Of a stretch of 64,000 nt of DNA, positions 14,603-25,344 are shown piece by piece. Within the stretch, counting starts at the first letter, position 1; each line of letters starts with the position of its first letter. The position numbers and the translations under genes are program-made. The DNA comes from Metridium senile (Eukaryota > Cnidaria > Anthozoa > Actiniaria > Metridiidae): NCBI GenBank assembly GCA_949775045.1, contig OX459107.1, positions 12,489,250-12,553,249 on the forward strand, given 5' to 3'. The notes below the pieces were generated by a model that was not told where the DNA came from, did not search any database, and was given only the letters and a program-made list of their open reading frames with translations.

Positions 14603-17600
14603 ATGTTCTCCTACTCGCTCAAAACTGCCCCAAATGGCCTGAAACTAACAGGGAGTCAAAGTACAACACAAGAAACAAGTAAGAACGTTTATTTTTATTA
14701 TTTATACAAATTTTGTATATTTTAAAAATCGCCGTATATTCTCCCATATAAGCCTGATAAGACCACAGATAGTGAGCTTGGGCTACCTGTGACAATATCA
14801 AATACCGAATGATTTCCGAAAATGTAACGAAGATTTTACGAACAGTCTGGCAATGCATCATGGTATATGTATATTTTTATGTTTGTTTTGATCCGACTGA
14901 AAAGGTTCTCGACATGTGTCGTAAACGTTTACATTTCAGCTGAAATAAAGTAAGTATGACTATATCAACAACGATACGTTAAAAAATGACTTTTACATTG
15001 CAATCCCGAATATTTTGCTTTGGTAATATAAGCATATTAGGGCTGTAAAAGCCCGGGTAAAAGTCGCTGTGTTTTTCAAGTAACATGCATTTGCAACTAC
15101 GGTAGCATCGTATGTTCATAAAAATATGCTTATTTTCATTGTAAAACCAGCTGTTTTAAGTGTATATCCTGCTTCATTAGTTTAACATTAATGTTTTGAA
15201 ATTAAATCAGTGTAATTGAAGTTTTATTATGCAAAAAAAACGACAGGATTTTTTACATGTATTGAAATTTAAAGTTCCTGGTTTAAAAATACTTATCATT
15301 CGAAAGTTGAACTCACGTACTTCTGAACTCAACCGTTTCTTGAATAAGTTTAACCTGATATATCAAATGATTCTATTCACAAACAAAGGTATTGATTAAT
15401 ACCATACATATCTATATATTTATTTAATGATGTTTTGTAATACATTTAACTATATTGGACCTCTCACTGAATTTGCTGTTATGTAATAAGAGTCGTACCA
15501 TTAAATATTTGAGGGGGGACAGGCACCTTGAAAAAAATGCTGAAAAAATATCATGTAAAGTTGAAATAAATATATTATACAGCCTCAAGGGCAAAAATAA
15601 ATATATCCTGTACAAAAAAAAAATTGCCCAATGCCCATCAAAAATCTTATGGTTCATCTCAAATAATGTGGTGCTTTTTATAGCGCATTTTACATTTTTC
15701 AATGCACTTTACAATTAACATGTGTACAAATTGCAATTTATGGTACACTACAGTCATACAATTATGAGGAATTAGTAGTTCCGACAGTTACAAATGTAGC
15801 ATGTATTACTTACCATATGAGTTTCAATCTACTACTGACTATAATATTAGTATGAGCCAGTCATATGTGCAGTTGAGTTATAGAGAACACATCTCAGCCA
15901 ATCAGAGCATGGATAACAGGTTCCCATTTAAATCTGTACTTTCCCATTTCAATCTGTACTTATGCAAATTGTGTTGATGTGTGCTAAACACACAGATCAA
16001 CCAATCAGAGTATATTATTTCTGAAGTGAACTTCTCTGATTGGTTGATCTGTGTGTTTAGCACACATCAACACAATTTGCATAAATACAGATTTAAATGG
16101 GAAAGTACAGTTTTAAATGGGAACCAGTTGGATATATATATCAAATATTTTATAATGCTCATTATTCTACCCATACTGTACTTTTGACTTCATACTTCAC
16201 TGATGAAAGCAGTGAGAGACCAGAATTACTCTAAATCCAGGATTGTTGATTATATTGACTACATGTACTCAGGGAATTAAATAATTGAGAAAGTGCTTTG
16301 TGCAACTGCAAATGGTTAGATATTCATATTTACTGTTATCTACTATTACTGGTTATCACTTTTTTCACATAGAGTCATGTTTTCCTTTCTTTTTTCTTAT
16401 TTAGATACTGTAAGAATAAGCATCCAAAACATCAATACCTTTTTTAAAACCTTTGTTACTCTACTCCAAAATTATCATTATAATGTTGTAAATGTGTAAG
16501 TGTCAATAAGTGCCATGACAATATTTTTTACAAAGAAAAATCTTGTTTTTGTCTGGGTTTTAATGGTGTTTCTATGTTAGCAGGAATCAAGGTCAGTATT
16601 CCAATGGGTGATGTCCAGGAGATAGTGGAGTTCAGTTTACCAGTTCTGTTAATTGCTATTGTTGTTTTTGGTTTGTGTTGTACATTTTGCTGTTATTTAT
16701 TAAGGTAATTATGCCAGCCAATTACATGACAATTGTCATTGAATGTTTACCTTGACTAGTAAAATAGAATGTATGTTACTACAACAGGGAGTCCAAGTGT
16801 TGGGTTCTTTCTCGGTGTAAAAATACTTACTATGGTAAAATAGATGCATTCTTACAGAAAACAATACACTATATATTATTATTGTGCTCATTGAAGGACT
16901 GTTTTAAAACACTTGCAATATGTGGTTCTGCCAGTGAAATTCCTAGTGGTAAGAGTGATAGATTGGACAGTTAGGTTCAGGGTTAGAGATGTGGTAATAA
17001 GTTTCAGGATACATTCCAATGTTGTCTCAGTAGTTATGTAAGGTATTGGTACCTATTATCCAACATGTCCTAATTTGTGTGCTTTTTAAAAATAATGAAT
17101 TCCTAATCTATAGGTGAGTGTAGTGGTTACATGTGTTGGTATTGTGATGCTTGTTTGAAGGCATTTTCTGCAGCTTATTTCCATATGAAAGCGATTATTT
17201 TCCAAAGAAGGCACTGACAGCATAGATTGAGTCTTTTTTTGTTTGTTCCGATGACAATTTTTATGACTTCATATTCACCCTATATTAAACAAAGGAACTG
17301 ATCCAATAGTAGATTGTTGATTGATAAACTTTATTTGAAGGTTTAAACAATTATTTACAAAATACACAACTTTAGCATAGCTAACCTTACACTGGGCCTT
17401 CAATATTTATATATCAGGTTTTGATATTTAGTTATCAGCCCACTAATATATAGAGGACTTTTTTTGAACTTTTGTTTTATTCACACACATATATTTACAA
17501 TATGAATATTTATACATAACATTTACAAATTTGAGAGCAGGATAAGTAACTGAAAATTATGTATTTAATTTATAGTAAAGTGTGTGTGGCTGTCGAAGTA

Positions 17601-20600
17601 GTATAAACTTTCGAGTCGACAGCCACTGCAGTTAAGTAATTCAATTTAAGTGTAAAATTAGATCAAAATGACGGATCATGTTATATAGTTATAATATGAG
17701 AAGAAGGTAGCTATTGATATATGAGGATAATTTTAGAAAATAATTCTACAATAATATATACAATATGATATCTACAGTTAACATAATTATAAAGGTACAA
17801 CATTATTTACATACATGAACATATATATATACATGCTCATACGTGTATATTTACAATTTATTGAATTTGAATCAAGTGCCTTTTGAAGCATGACTTGAAT
17901 ACAGTTAACGATTTTTTGTTTTTGATATGTATTGGGATGTTTTCCCATATTTTGGTCACTATAGATTTAAACATAAATTTGCCATAATTAGTACGAGATG
18001 GTGGAGGGACAAGATTGTTTGCTGAAGCATATCTGGTATTATAACTATGTTGAGATTTTGCTAACTTAATAATACCAGAGAATACTTCTGGTATCTTGAT
18101 TTTAGTATTGTTTGTATTAAGGATTTTATAACAAAGTACTGCTGCTTTAAGCTTAAAAATATTTTCAAATGTTAGAAAGTCAAGAATTAGAGGATATTAC
18201 ATGGGCGCACGGAGATATGAATGTTATCTTCGAGTGTTGATAAGATATCCCACGAGTGAGCGCAGCGAATGAGTGGGATATCTTTTCAACCCAAAAAGAT
18301 AAAATTCATATCTCCAAGCGCACATGTAATGTTCTGTTTATTATATAACAGATTGAAGAAAAATTTTTTTTTTTTGAAAGTTGATTGTTTGAGAGTGATA
18401 TCACACATGTGCGATATCAATGATATCTTCATGACTAGGATAGGCTTTTTATCTAGTTGATATCACTCGGTATACCACTATATGTTATATAATATAAAGA
18501 TGTATCAGCCCTCATCTTCATCTTGTGTTGATATATCTCATATCCACCAAGCTATATAACCTTTACTTATACATTGAAAACAACAAAATGTCTAACTAAA
18601 AAATCTCAAAAATAAATGAGTAATAGTATAGAGTAGTTAATAATATAGCTATGACGCTTAATAGTACTGTCAGTGTGTGGTGTGTATATATGTATAATTA
18701 TAGTATAATTATATAGTATGATATTAACATGACATCAATGTTTTTTATGACTGTAGAACTAGAAGAAGAACAAGTCTAAGTTTATCATCTGATGTAGAAC
18801 AGCCAAGAAGGCCATTTCCTACTGGATTAAAGAAGGTAGATTTTATTAATTACTACATGTACATTTACCTTTTATAATGAAAATTAAAGGTATTAAATTA
18901 CAACGTTTCAGCTTCATACTGAAACCATTGTCAGGTATAACTAAAATATGCAAATTTATCAAATTTAACTGCAAGGAAAACAAAAGATATTGTTCGTAAC
19001 ACAATAGTTATTTAAAGTTCTTAAATAAGTAACCTTGCTCTTACCAAATCTGTTTGTCTGTTGAGCACAGTTTGTGATCTTGAATAAACAACATTTGAAA
19101 ATTTTAATTTATAGTTTTAGCACTAAGATGTTCAAGGTTATGTTTGCTGCATATTTGTTTGCTGATTGAGCTTGACTTTTGCTGGTGGCCTGACGACATG
19201 GCCTTGAACATCTTAGTGCTCAATTTTCACATATTTTGTACAACTTACTGATATCTTGATTTTTAAAAAGAAAAAGATGGGAGTCATTGTATTTGTTTCC
19301 AAGATATTGCACTGCAGACTTTCAATATTTTAATGTTATCTTTTTAATCTTCCATAAACGAAATCACCCAGACATTCCACTCTGTGCACACACATTCTTG
19401 GAGCCTGGCTCTGTTGCTGTGGTCTCCCACAAATGTGGAAAGCCTTATAAATAAATAAATAAATAAATAAATAAATGCGCCATGAATGTCTTTTTATATT
19501 TAACTACATGCATATAATTCCCTTGAATAACTCTGAAAACTGATATAAGAAAATTGTTTTCTTTACAGGTCAACTATAGAAATAAATGGTTTCAAAAAAC
19601 TACACTAAAAGATGATGTAAGTATATGCAAAATTAATATATTAAATGGGAGTTAAACTAGTCACTGCACATAGCTGTGAGTAACGATAGAGCAGATTTCG
19701 TATGAGTATGAAAAGCTCACGGCACGAACACAGTCAAGGCACAGCAAGGCACATCAAAATTCCAGAAACATCACGGTCAGGGCAAGGCACACGTACACAG
19801 CACTGAACTTTTCACAGTCATATGAAATCTGCTCTATACTAACCTACCTGTGATATCAAAACTAGACCCTTGAGACAAGGGTACCATTGTGTGCAAACAA
19901 AGTGGACCACTCAGGAGGGGACTCCAGACATCGAGTCAAGTCTGTAGAATGTTTTGTTGTTGTTGTTGTTGTTTTTAATTTTGGGTTTCATCTGAATTCC
20001 CTTGGAACCATTATCAAATGCAGTTGAATTATATTGTGAAAGAATTTCTCTATGAGCAACATAAATAATGGTAATTTGTTATAATCAGTAAATAATAGAC
20101 CTGAACCTGAGAATAACTGCACCTGAACCTGCATCTGAACTTTGGAATGCTCTCCCTCATTGTCTACATATAAATCTTCTCTCAAAACATGTTTATTCAA
20201 GAATGCTTATAATTTGTCATTTCTATCTAACTAACAATAGATTATTTTATGTTATGCGCCTTGAGCTTACTGGAATAAGCACACTATAAATGTATACAAT
20301 ATTATTATTATTATTAATAATGTAATAATAAATAATCAGTAAATATAATACTAAGATTTGTTGTTAAACAATTTGTAGTTAAGTGTGTAAATGTATAGCA
20401 GCCAAAGTAGACAATGCTTTTGAGTTGGTTGCTATTCTATGTTTGAAATCAATTGAATCAAATGTTTTTTTGACTTCTTAAGGTAACTCATCAGTTATTA
20501 TCGACTCACTCTGCTATATGAAAATGAAAAAATGTTACGAGTAGAAAATTGTCATAGCTGAGTGAGCCGATAATAACTGATGAGTCACCTTAATTATCCC

Positions 20601-21385
20601 TGGCAAATTTGCGTAAGATCTTATTTCAATGTGATGAGAAATAATTACAGTGGTAGTTTAGTTAACTAACTTATTTATTTGTCTGTATATAGATGTGTAC
20701 AATCTGTTTGGAAGACTTTAAAGGAAGAGAAGAAATTAACATGTGCAAATGTGGACATGCCTATCATCATAAGTATGTATACATCTATTTCAAAAAGGTT
20801 GTAATTGCCAAAGGCAAAGGTCATTCATACAACTGAATATGAACAATCAATACCCTTAAAATGGTTTCATGGTCTACAAGAATATGAAGAAGAAGCATGC
20901 TATTCCAGCTATTCTTGGATCTTGGAATGACCTATTTCCTATCGCCTTGACAACCATTTTTGATATAGGTGTATATTGATATCACTTTGTACTGTTAACA
21001 GGTTCCCATTTAAATCTGTACTTTCCCATTTAAATCTGCACTTATGCAAATTTTGTTGATGTGTGCTAAACACACAGATCAACCAATCAGAGTATATTAT
21101 TTCTGAAGTGAACTTCTCTGATTGGTTGATCTGTGTGTTTAGCACACATCAACAAAATTTGCATATATACAGATTTAAATGGGAACCTGTTTGTTATAGT
21201 TGTTGTTATTGTATATATTTAGATACTGAAAACTTCAGACATATTGATTAAACAATTTAGAAAAACAAATTGCTCCCCTTCCATTATGACAAATGTTTGA
21301 AGTTGAACCTGGGGTCGCACCTTGTTTAATAAGGGCTGTCATCCTGATGCTAGTCAACCACATTTTTAAATATTAAAGCAAGGGG

Positions 21386-21416
<31 letters not shown>

Positions 21417-21636
21417 AAACTGTGCTACATGAAACCCTTACCTGAAGTATACAATTACATAAGGTAGAAGAAGGCAGTATCAATACTAATGTACCTTTTT
21501 GTATATTGTTAGGTGTATAATGAAATGGTTAGAGATCAAAGATACATGTCCAATATGTCAACGAAATGTCAGAAGAAAGACAAGAAGGACTAGTGAGAGA
21601 ACTCCTCTGCTAAACACATCTTCAATTGGAGTCTGA
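14603..21636 (+). CDS. RNF24/122-like: Membrane RING-H2 E3 ubiquitin ligase, RNF24/RNF122-like
   Basis: Six exons: 14603-14678, 16584-16704, 18757-18835, 19569-19616, 20693-20772 and 21513-21636. All have GT/AG borders and matching phases, giving about 175 residues. Exon 2 encodes one hydrophobic segment (LLIAIVVFGLCCTFCCYLL), a single membrane span followed by arginines. Exons 5-6 encode a RING-H2 finger: C-x2-C in CTICLEDFKG, then C-x-C-G-H-x3-H in CKCGHAYHHK, then CIMKWLE and CPIC. The CLEDFKGR and KWLE motifs and the short span-linker-RING layout match vertebrate RNF24/RNF122, endomembrane E3 ligases. An in-frame ATG at 14,462 would add 47 residues; I chose 14,603 because the added sequence is unlike the family. 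A basic tail ends in TSSIGV. The first exon is the least certain part. Confidence 0.85.
15915..16129. repeat. MITE with AACAGGTTCCCATTTAAATC ends, copy 1 (intron 1)
   Basis: Near-palindromic element: GTTCCCATTTAAATCTGTAC at the left is mirrored on the right by GATTTAAATGGG-type sequence, and GTGTGCTAAACACACAGATC is mirrored about the centre near 16,020. A second copy sits at 20,996-21,191 in the same gene. Confidence 0.85.
17330..18170 (-). mobile_element. 5'-truncated LINE: RT C-terminus plus 3' UTR (intron 2)
   Basis: On the minus strand, 18,150-17,865 translates to a reverse-transcriptase C-terminal segment containing HSYNTRYASANNL, RTNYGKFMF and IWENIPIHIKN, the conserved tail of CR1/Rex-like LINEs. 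Below it comes a 3' UTR with the hairpin at 17,586-17,626 that is also found at 1054-1094. It is truncated well downstream of the RT catalytic core. Confidence 0.8.
18194..18331. repeat. MITE with ATTACATGGGCGCACGGAG ends (intron 2)
   Basis: TATTACATGGGCGCACGGAG is mirrored by CTCCAAGCGCACATGTAATG. An internal hairpin at about 18,237-18,292 pairs AAGATATCCCACGAGTG with GAGTGGGATATCTT. No coding capacity. A further AT-rich inverted pair (TTATATAAC) extends to about 18,490. Confidence 0.8.
19447..19476 (+). repeat. (AAAT)n microsatellite
   Basis: About seven AAAT units in intron 3. Confidence 0.9.
19686..19838. repeat. MITE with ATAGAGCAGATTTCGTATGA ends (intron 4)
   Basis: GATAGAGCAGATTTCGTATG is mirrored by CATATGAAATCTGCTCTAT, with GC-richer internal CACGGC / GGCAAGGCAC repeats. 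A diverged copy starts at 39,898. Confidence 0.8.
20478..20593. repeat. TTAA-flanked MITE (intron 4)
   Basis: TTAAGGTAACTCATCAGTTA at the left and TAACTGATGAGTCACCTTAA at the right form about 25-bp TIRs ending in TTAA, the target used by piggyBac-like and Kolobok-like transposases. 116 bp, no coding. Confidence 0.85.
20778..20977. repeat. MITE with ACACCTATTTCAAAAAGG-type ends (intron 5)
   Basis: TACATCTATTTCAAAAAGG at the left pairs with a degraded TTTTTGATATAGGTGTA at the right, and an internal GATCTTGGAATGACC motif links it to 28,793-29,080. It begins only about 6 bp after the exon 5 splice donor. Confidence 0.65.
20996..21191. repeat. MITE with AACAGGTTCCCATTTAAATC ends, copy 2 (intron 5)
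   Basis: Close copy of 15,915-16,129, with better preserved ends: AACAGGTTCCCATTT and AAATGGGAACCTGTT. Open frames on both strands in this palindrome are repeat artefacts. Confidence 0.88.
21388..21413 (+). repeat. Poly-G homopolymer, 26 nt (intron 5)
   Basis: A run of 26 G, preceded by five G and an A. Possible quadruplex former or assembly artefact; it lies about 100 bp before the last exon of the RING gene. Confidence 0.9.
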
Positions 21637-22473
21637 ACAATAGACCATTTTCGAGTTTGTTACAGGGCAGCCTTGCCTCAATTCTAGGCAAACTAGTCAA
21701 AGAGTACAGATGAAACCTTTGGCATTTTTAAATAAACAGATATAAGGTATGCAGGGTTTTTAGAACACCAAATAAATAGAGTGATTCTCAAGACTTTTTG
21801 AGTTTTTCTGACAATCCCCAAGTTCTTTATAACAACTACATACAGCACAGGAAGCAAGTTTTGTATTTCTTTTATAAGACACAAAATGATAAACCTGCAA
21901 ACGCACGTATTGTGTGCTCTCATAAAGCATGTGCCTCGACCAATCATAATGCGTGGTTTTTAGTAGATATTTTATAATCAAATGTTAATTACTATATAAT
22001 TATGTAAATAGTTCAATAAAATATAAGAAATAGAAAATATTGCTGCAATCACTTTTAGTTGGCAATAGTCCTCTCAATTCCCTTCATATGCAAATTTCCC
22101 ATTTCAGACCATGTGACATTCCTGTGGGAACGTTTCCCCTCACAAAAATCAATGTGAGCAACGTGTGCTACAATTCCTACAGGTATTCCAATGACTAGTT
22201 GTGTTTTGCTCAAATCAATCAAAAACATAAAAGTTCCCCAGAAACTAGTAGCAGCTAAAAACCTATTTCACAACTAGCTGTTGGAATGTCTGAGTTTGAC
22301 AGAAAGTCAAGAACCGCAGTAACTAACAATTTATCACCACACAACATAAACTATGAGCACTTATGTATGAGGGCAACAAAGATTGTTGCATAACTTATTA
22401 ACAAACAATATAATAAACTACAATATTGACATGACAATATTGACATGACACCGTACCTCACATGTATCTCACA
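21637..22473. other. 3' flank of the RING gene
   Basis: AATAAA at 22,015-22,020 is a candidate polyadenylation signal 379 bp after the stop. No other feature is supportable here. Confidence 0.4.
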
Positions 22474-22977
22474 CAACTTAACCTGTCTACCCCACTACTA
22501 GGGTCTATCTACCCCCACAACTCAACTTGGCTACCCCACTACCAGGGTCTATCTACCCCACAACTCATCTTGGCTACCCCACTACTAGGGTCTACCTACC
22601 CCACACCTTAACCTAACTACCCCACTACTAGGGTCTACCAACCCCACAACTCATCTTGGCTACCCCACTACTAGGGTCTACCTACCCCACAACTTAACCT
22701 AACTACCCCATTACTAGGGTCTACCTACCCCACAACTTAATCTGGCTATCCCACTACTAGGGTCTATCTACCCCACAACTTAACCGAACTACCCCACTAC
22801 TAGGGTCTATGTACCCAACAACTTAACCTAACTACCCCATTACTAGGGTCTACCTACATCCACAACTTAACCTGTCTACCCCACTACTAGGGTCTATCTA
22901 CCCCACAACTCAACTTGGTTACCCCACTAGTAGGGTCTATCTACCACCACAACATAACCTGGCTACCCCACTACATA
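22474..22977 (+). repeat. 43-bp minisatellite, about 12 copies
   Basis: Tandem units built on CTACCCCACTACTAGGGTCT followed by ACCTACCCCACAACTTAACC-like sequence, with point differences between units. Copies are directly adjacent, with no unique spacers. Confidence 0.92.
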
Positions 22978-23016
22978 ATTCATATATAAGTGTAATAAAG
23001 GTGGTGACTCAGGTCC

Positions 23017-23818
23017 TCATTGGCGTACTCCCAAGAACAGTTCAAATAAGTCATCGGGTGTATCAGCAAGGGTGTGGTTGTGTAGGAGTAGAAAGCCTCT
23101 AGAAATTTGATAAAAGTGGTGTCTGCCTCCGGAGGTAATCATTGGTATATTGATTGATTTGAAGAGACAGTTACGTATGATCTTATCAAAAGCAGCACTG
23201 AGATCTACAAATAGTAGATATACTGGCTTTTTCGTCTTATTTGAAATCTGTTGAACCCTCTTGGTGATATAAATTCCATCTGCAGTACCCCGACCGGATC
23301 TGAAACCCTGCTGTTGATCGAGAAGTTGTTGGGCATACCAGGTTTTCATGCGGTTAAGGATTAAGATGATCATAATCTTACAGAGGCTTTATCCTACTTG
23401 TAGGCATCAGGGCTTTTTATGCTTCCTTTGTTTGCTTCTTTTCCATCATGCAATCAGCTTTGAATGCCCCCACATAGTTGGAATTTTGTGCGTAATAAGA
23501 GTCTATCTGATGTTATTGCATAAAATTCGGCTGGTAAATCGTTTGCTGCTTTGCCGTTTTTCAGTGATTCAGGACACTTTTTACTTCTTCCTCATCAGGT
23601 GTACACGTATTGGTGGAATTGAAATTAATTTGTTGTAGATGCTTTATAAAGTCTGGGAATTCATTCAGTTCAGCTGGTTCTTTCATGTTGTCATTGGTAC
23701 TAAAGTGTTTGACAAGATGTTCCTTGAGTTTCACGATGGAAGGAAAAACTCGAGTTACGCACTTCGAGTTACGCATTCGGACACGCCCATTTTGCTGATA
23801 CCACACCCATTTTGACAA
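23017..23818 (-). pseudogene. LINE reverse-transcriptase relic (minus strand)
   Basis: On the minus strand a frame at 23,770-23,561 shows SIVKLKEHLVKHF and TPDEEEVKSVL, the pre-RT linker of a LINE. A second frame at 23,373-23,130 shows LLDQQQGFRSGRGTADG and FVDLSAAFDKI, RT motifs including the first catalytic Asp region. The piece between is shifted and carries stops. Reading beyond the Asp motif is lost. It is a decayed retrotransposon copy and nothing intact can be made from it. Confidence 0.8.
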
Positions 23819-24154
23819 ATGTGCGTAACTTGAACTTAGTTTGTAGTTATTTTATATTTTAATAAACGAAACAAGATTGTACTTAGTTACATTTTGATAC
23901 GCGAAAATATTTCAGCAATTTTTTAGTAAACGAAACAAGTTTGTTGCAGCAAATAGTAATAAAGCTGTCATTAACTTTCTATTTTTTAGGAATATATAAG
24001 GTTTCTCTGGTATTTTTAATATTGTTTTCTAATATTGTTTACTTCTTTTAAAAAAAATCGAAAATATTATTTCGCTGTTTCAAGTTCGAGTTAAGCAAAA
24101 TACGAGGCACAATACACGGATCGCGAATGTCAGATACCCAAGGCAGTGTGGGGG
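23819..24154. other. Gene-free spacer
   Basis: AT-rich, no feature recognised. Confidence 0.4.
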
Positions 24155-25205
24155 GCTACGGGGTGATTGAAAACTACCCACTCTAATCTTGCATGAAAGG
24201 CGAGGTTGAATTATAAAACTAAATGAAAGCTGGTCTTAATTTGGTATTTTTCAATGCAATATTACCTTTTTGATAATCTGAGATGTTGTACTGAATATCA
24301 TCGTTTGTAAGGATAATTATAGGGGTCCCATGACCGGAAGTTAAGGCGCAATTTCCTTGTTATCCTAAAAATGACTTAAAAATTGAACCTTGGTCCAATT
24401 GCTTGTGCTCTGGGTAGTGCTCGCTACCAGTTGCTAGTATAGAATAACGACTATGTTGGCAGTCCCAGTTTGCCACAACCAGATGGTTGTTGTGAGAAAG
24501 AGAATGACGAATGGATTCCTGTAATGACAAAACAACCCACCGCACAGGAATCAGTAATCTATTTGGTCAAGTGTGGAAATAAAACAAAAAATGCTCGAAC
24601 AACTGGTGTCAGTGCCGAAAACCGGGCCTGAACTGCACCGACTTCTGTTCTTCTTGTGTCAGTGATGATTCCTGTGAAAATACAGCTACAATAAATAATC
24701 AATAAAGAAAAACTGCAGATTGAGTGCGACGAAAATGATGACAGTAATGATTTAAAAGTTTGTAGAATCGAGCTTTCATTTGTAGTTTCATGTTTAGTCA
24801 GGTTAGTCTAATTTTTAAGTCATTTTTAGGATAACAAGGAAATTGCGCCTTAACTTCCGGTCACGTGACCCCTATAACTATCCCTACAAACGATAATATT
24901 CAGTACAACATCTCAGATTATCAAAAAGGTAATATTGCATTGAAAAATACCAAATTAAGACCAGCTCTCATTCAGTTTTATGATTCAGCCTCGTTTTCAT
25001 GCAAGATTAGAGTGGGTAGTTTTCAATTGGCCCGTAGACCCCCCTGCACGTCTTACAGAATTGCCGACAACATTCAAAATATTCTTTAGGTCCTACTCAA
25101 CATTTCTATACAGTTCGAGTTAAATCTTCACGGAAATCCCACGGCACTACAGGTGCTCTCAGACTATTACAGAAAAGTAACATCCATTGATAGGGTACCC
25201 CGACT
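24155..25205 (+). mobile_element. TE copy B: coding scrap between inverted flanks
   Basis: 24,167-24,385 (TGAAAACTACCCACTCTAAT and onward) is the reverse complement of 24,820-25,040, so about 220-bp inverted arms flank a coding scrap at 24,390-24,740. The scrap matches copy C: EWIPVMTKQP, YLVKCGNKTKNARTTG and a Cys-rich tail. The reading frame is broken. Either the arms are TIRs of the family or an inverted duplication joined two 3' ends. Confidence 0.6.
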
Positions 25206-25344
25206 AGTAAACAATAAAATCCCTACAAATGTTTGACTTTTTTGTTAAAAATGTTAATAATTTTCGACTAGATGTGAGCGGAATAGTTCAAGATTGAATA
25301 AGAAACGTCTTAGCTTGGGAGAACCCTCTAAATTTGTTTTTGTT
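25206..25344. other. Spacer between TE copies
   Basis: Short stretch without a recognised feature. Confidence 0.4.

Noticed and set aside
15981..16187. Open frame MLNTQINQSEYIISE, also at 20,939-21,251 on both strands.
   Set aside because: It lies inside a palindromic MITE present in two copies; the same peptide from both strands is a mirror artefact.
22474..22977. Possible CRISPR-like array.
   Set aside because: Units are contiguous with no unique spacers, and the genome is eukaryotic; it is a minisatellite.
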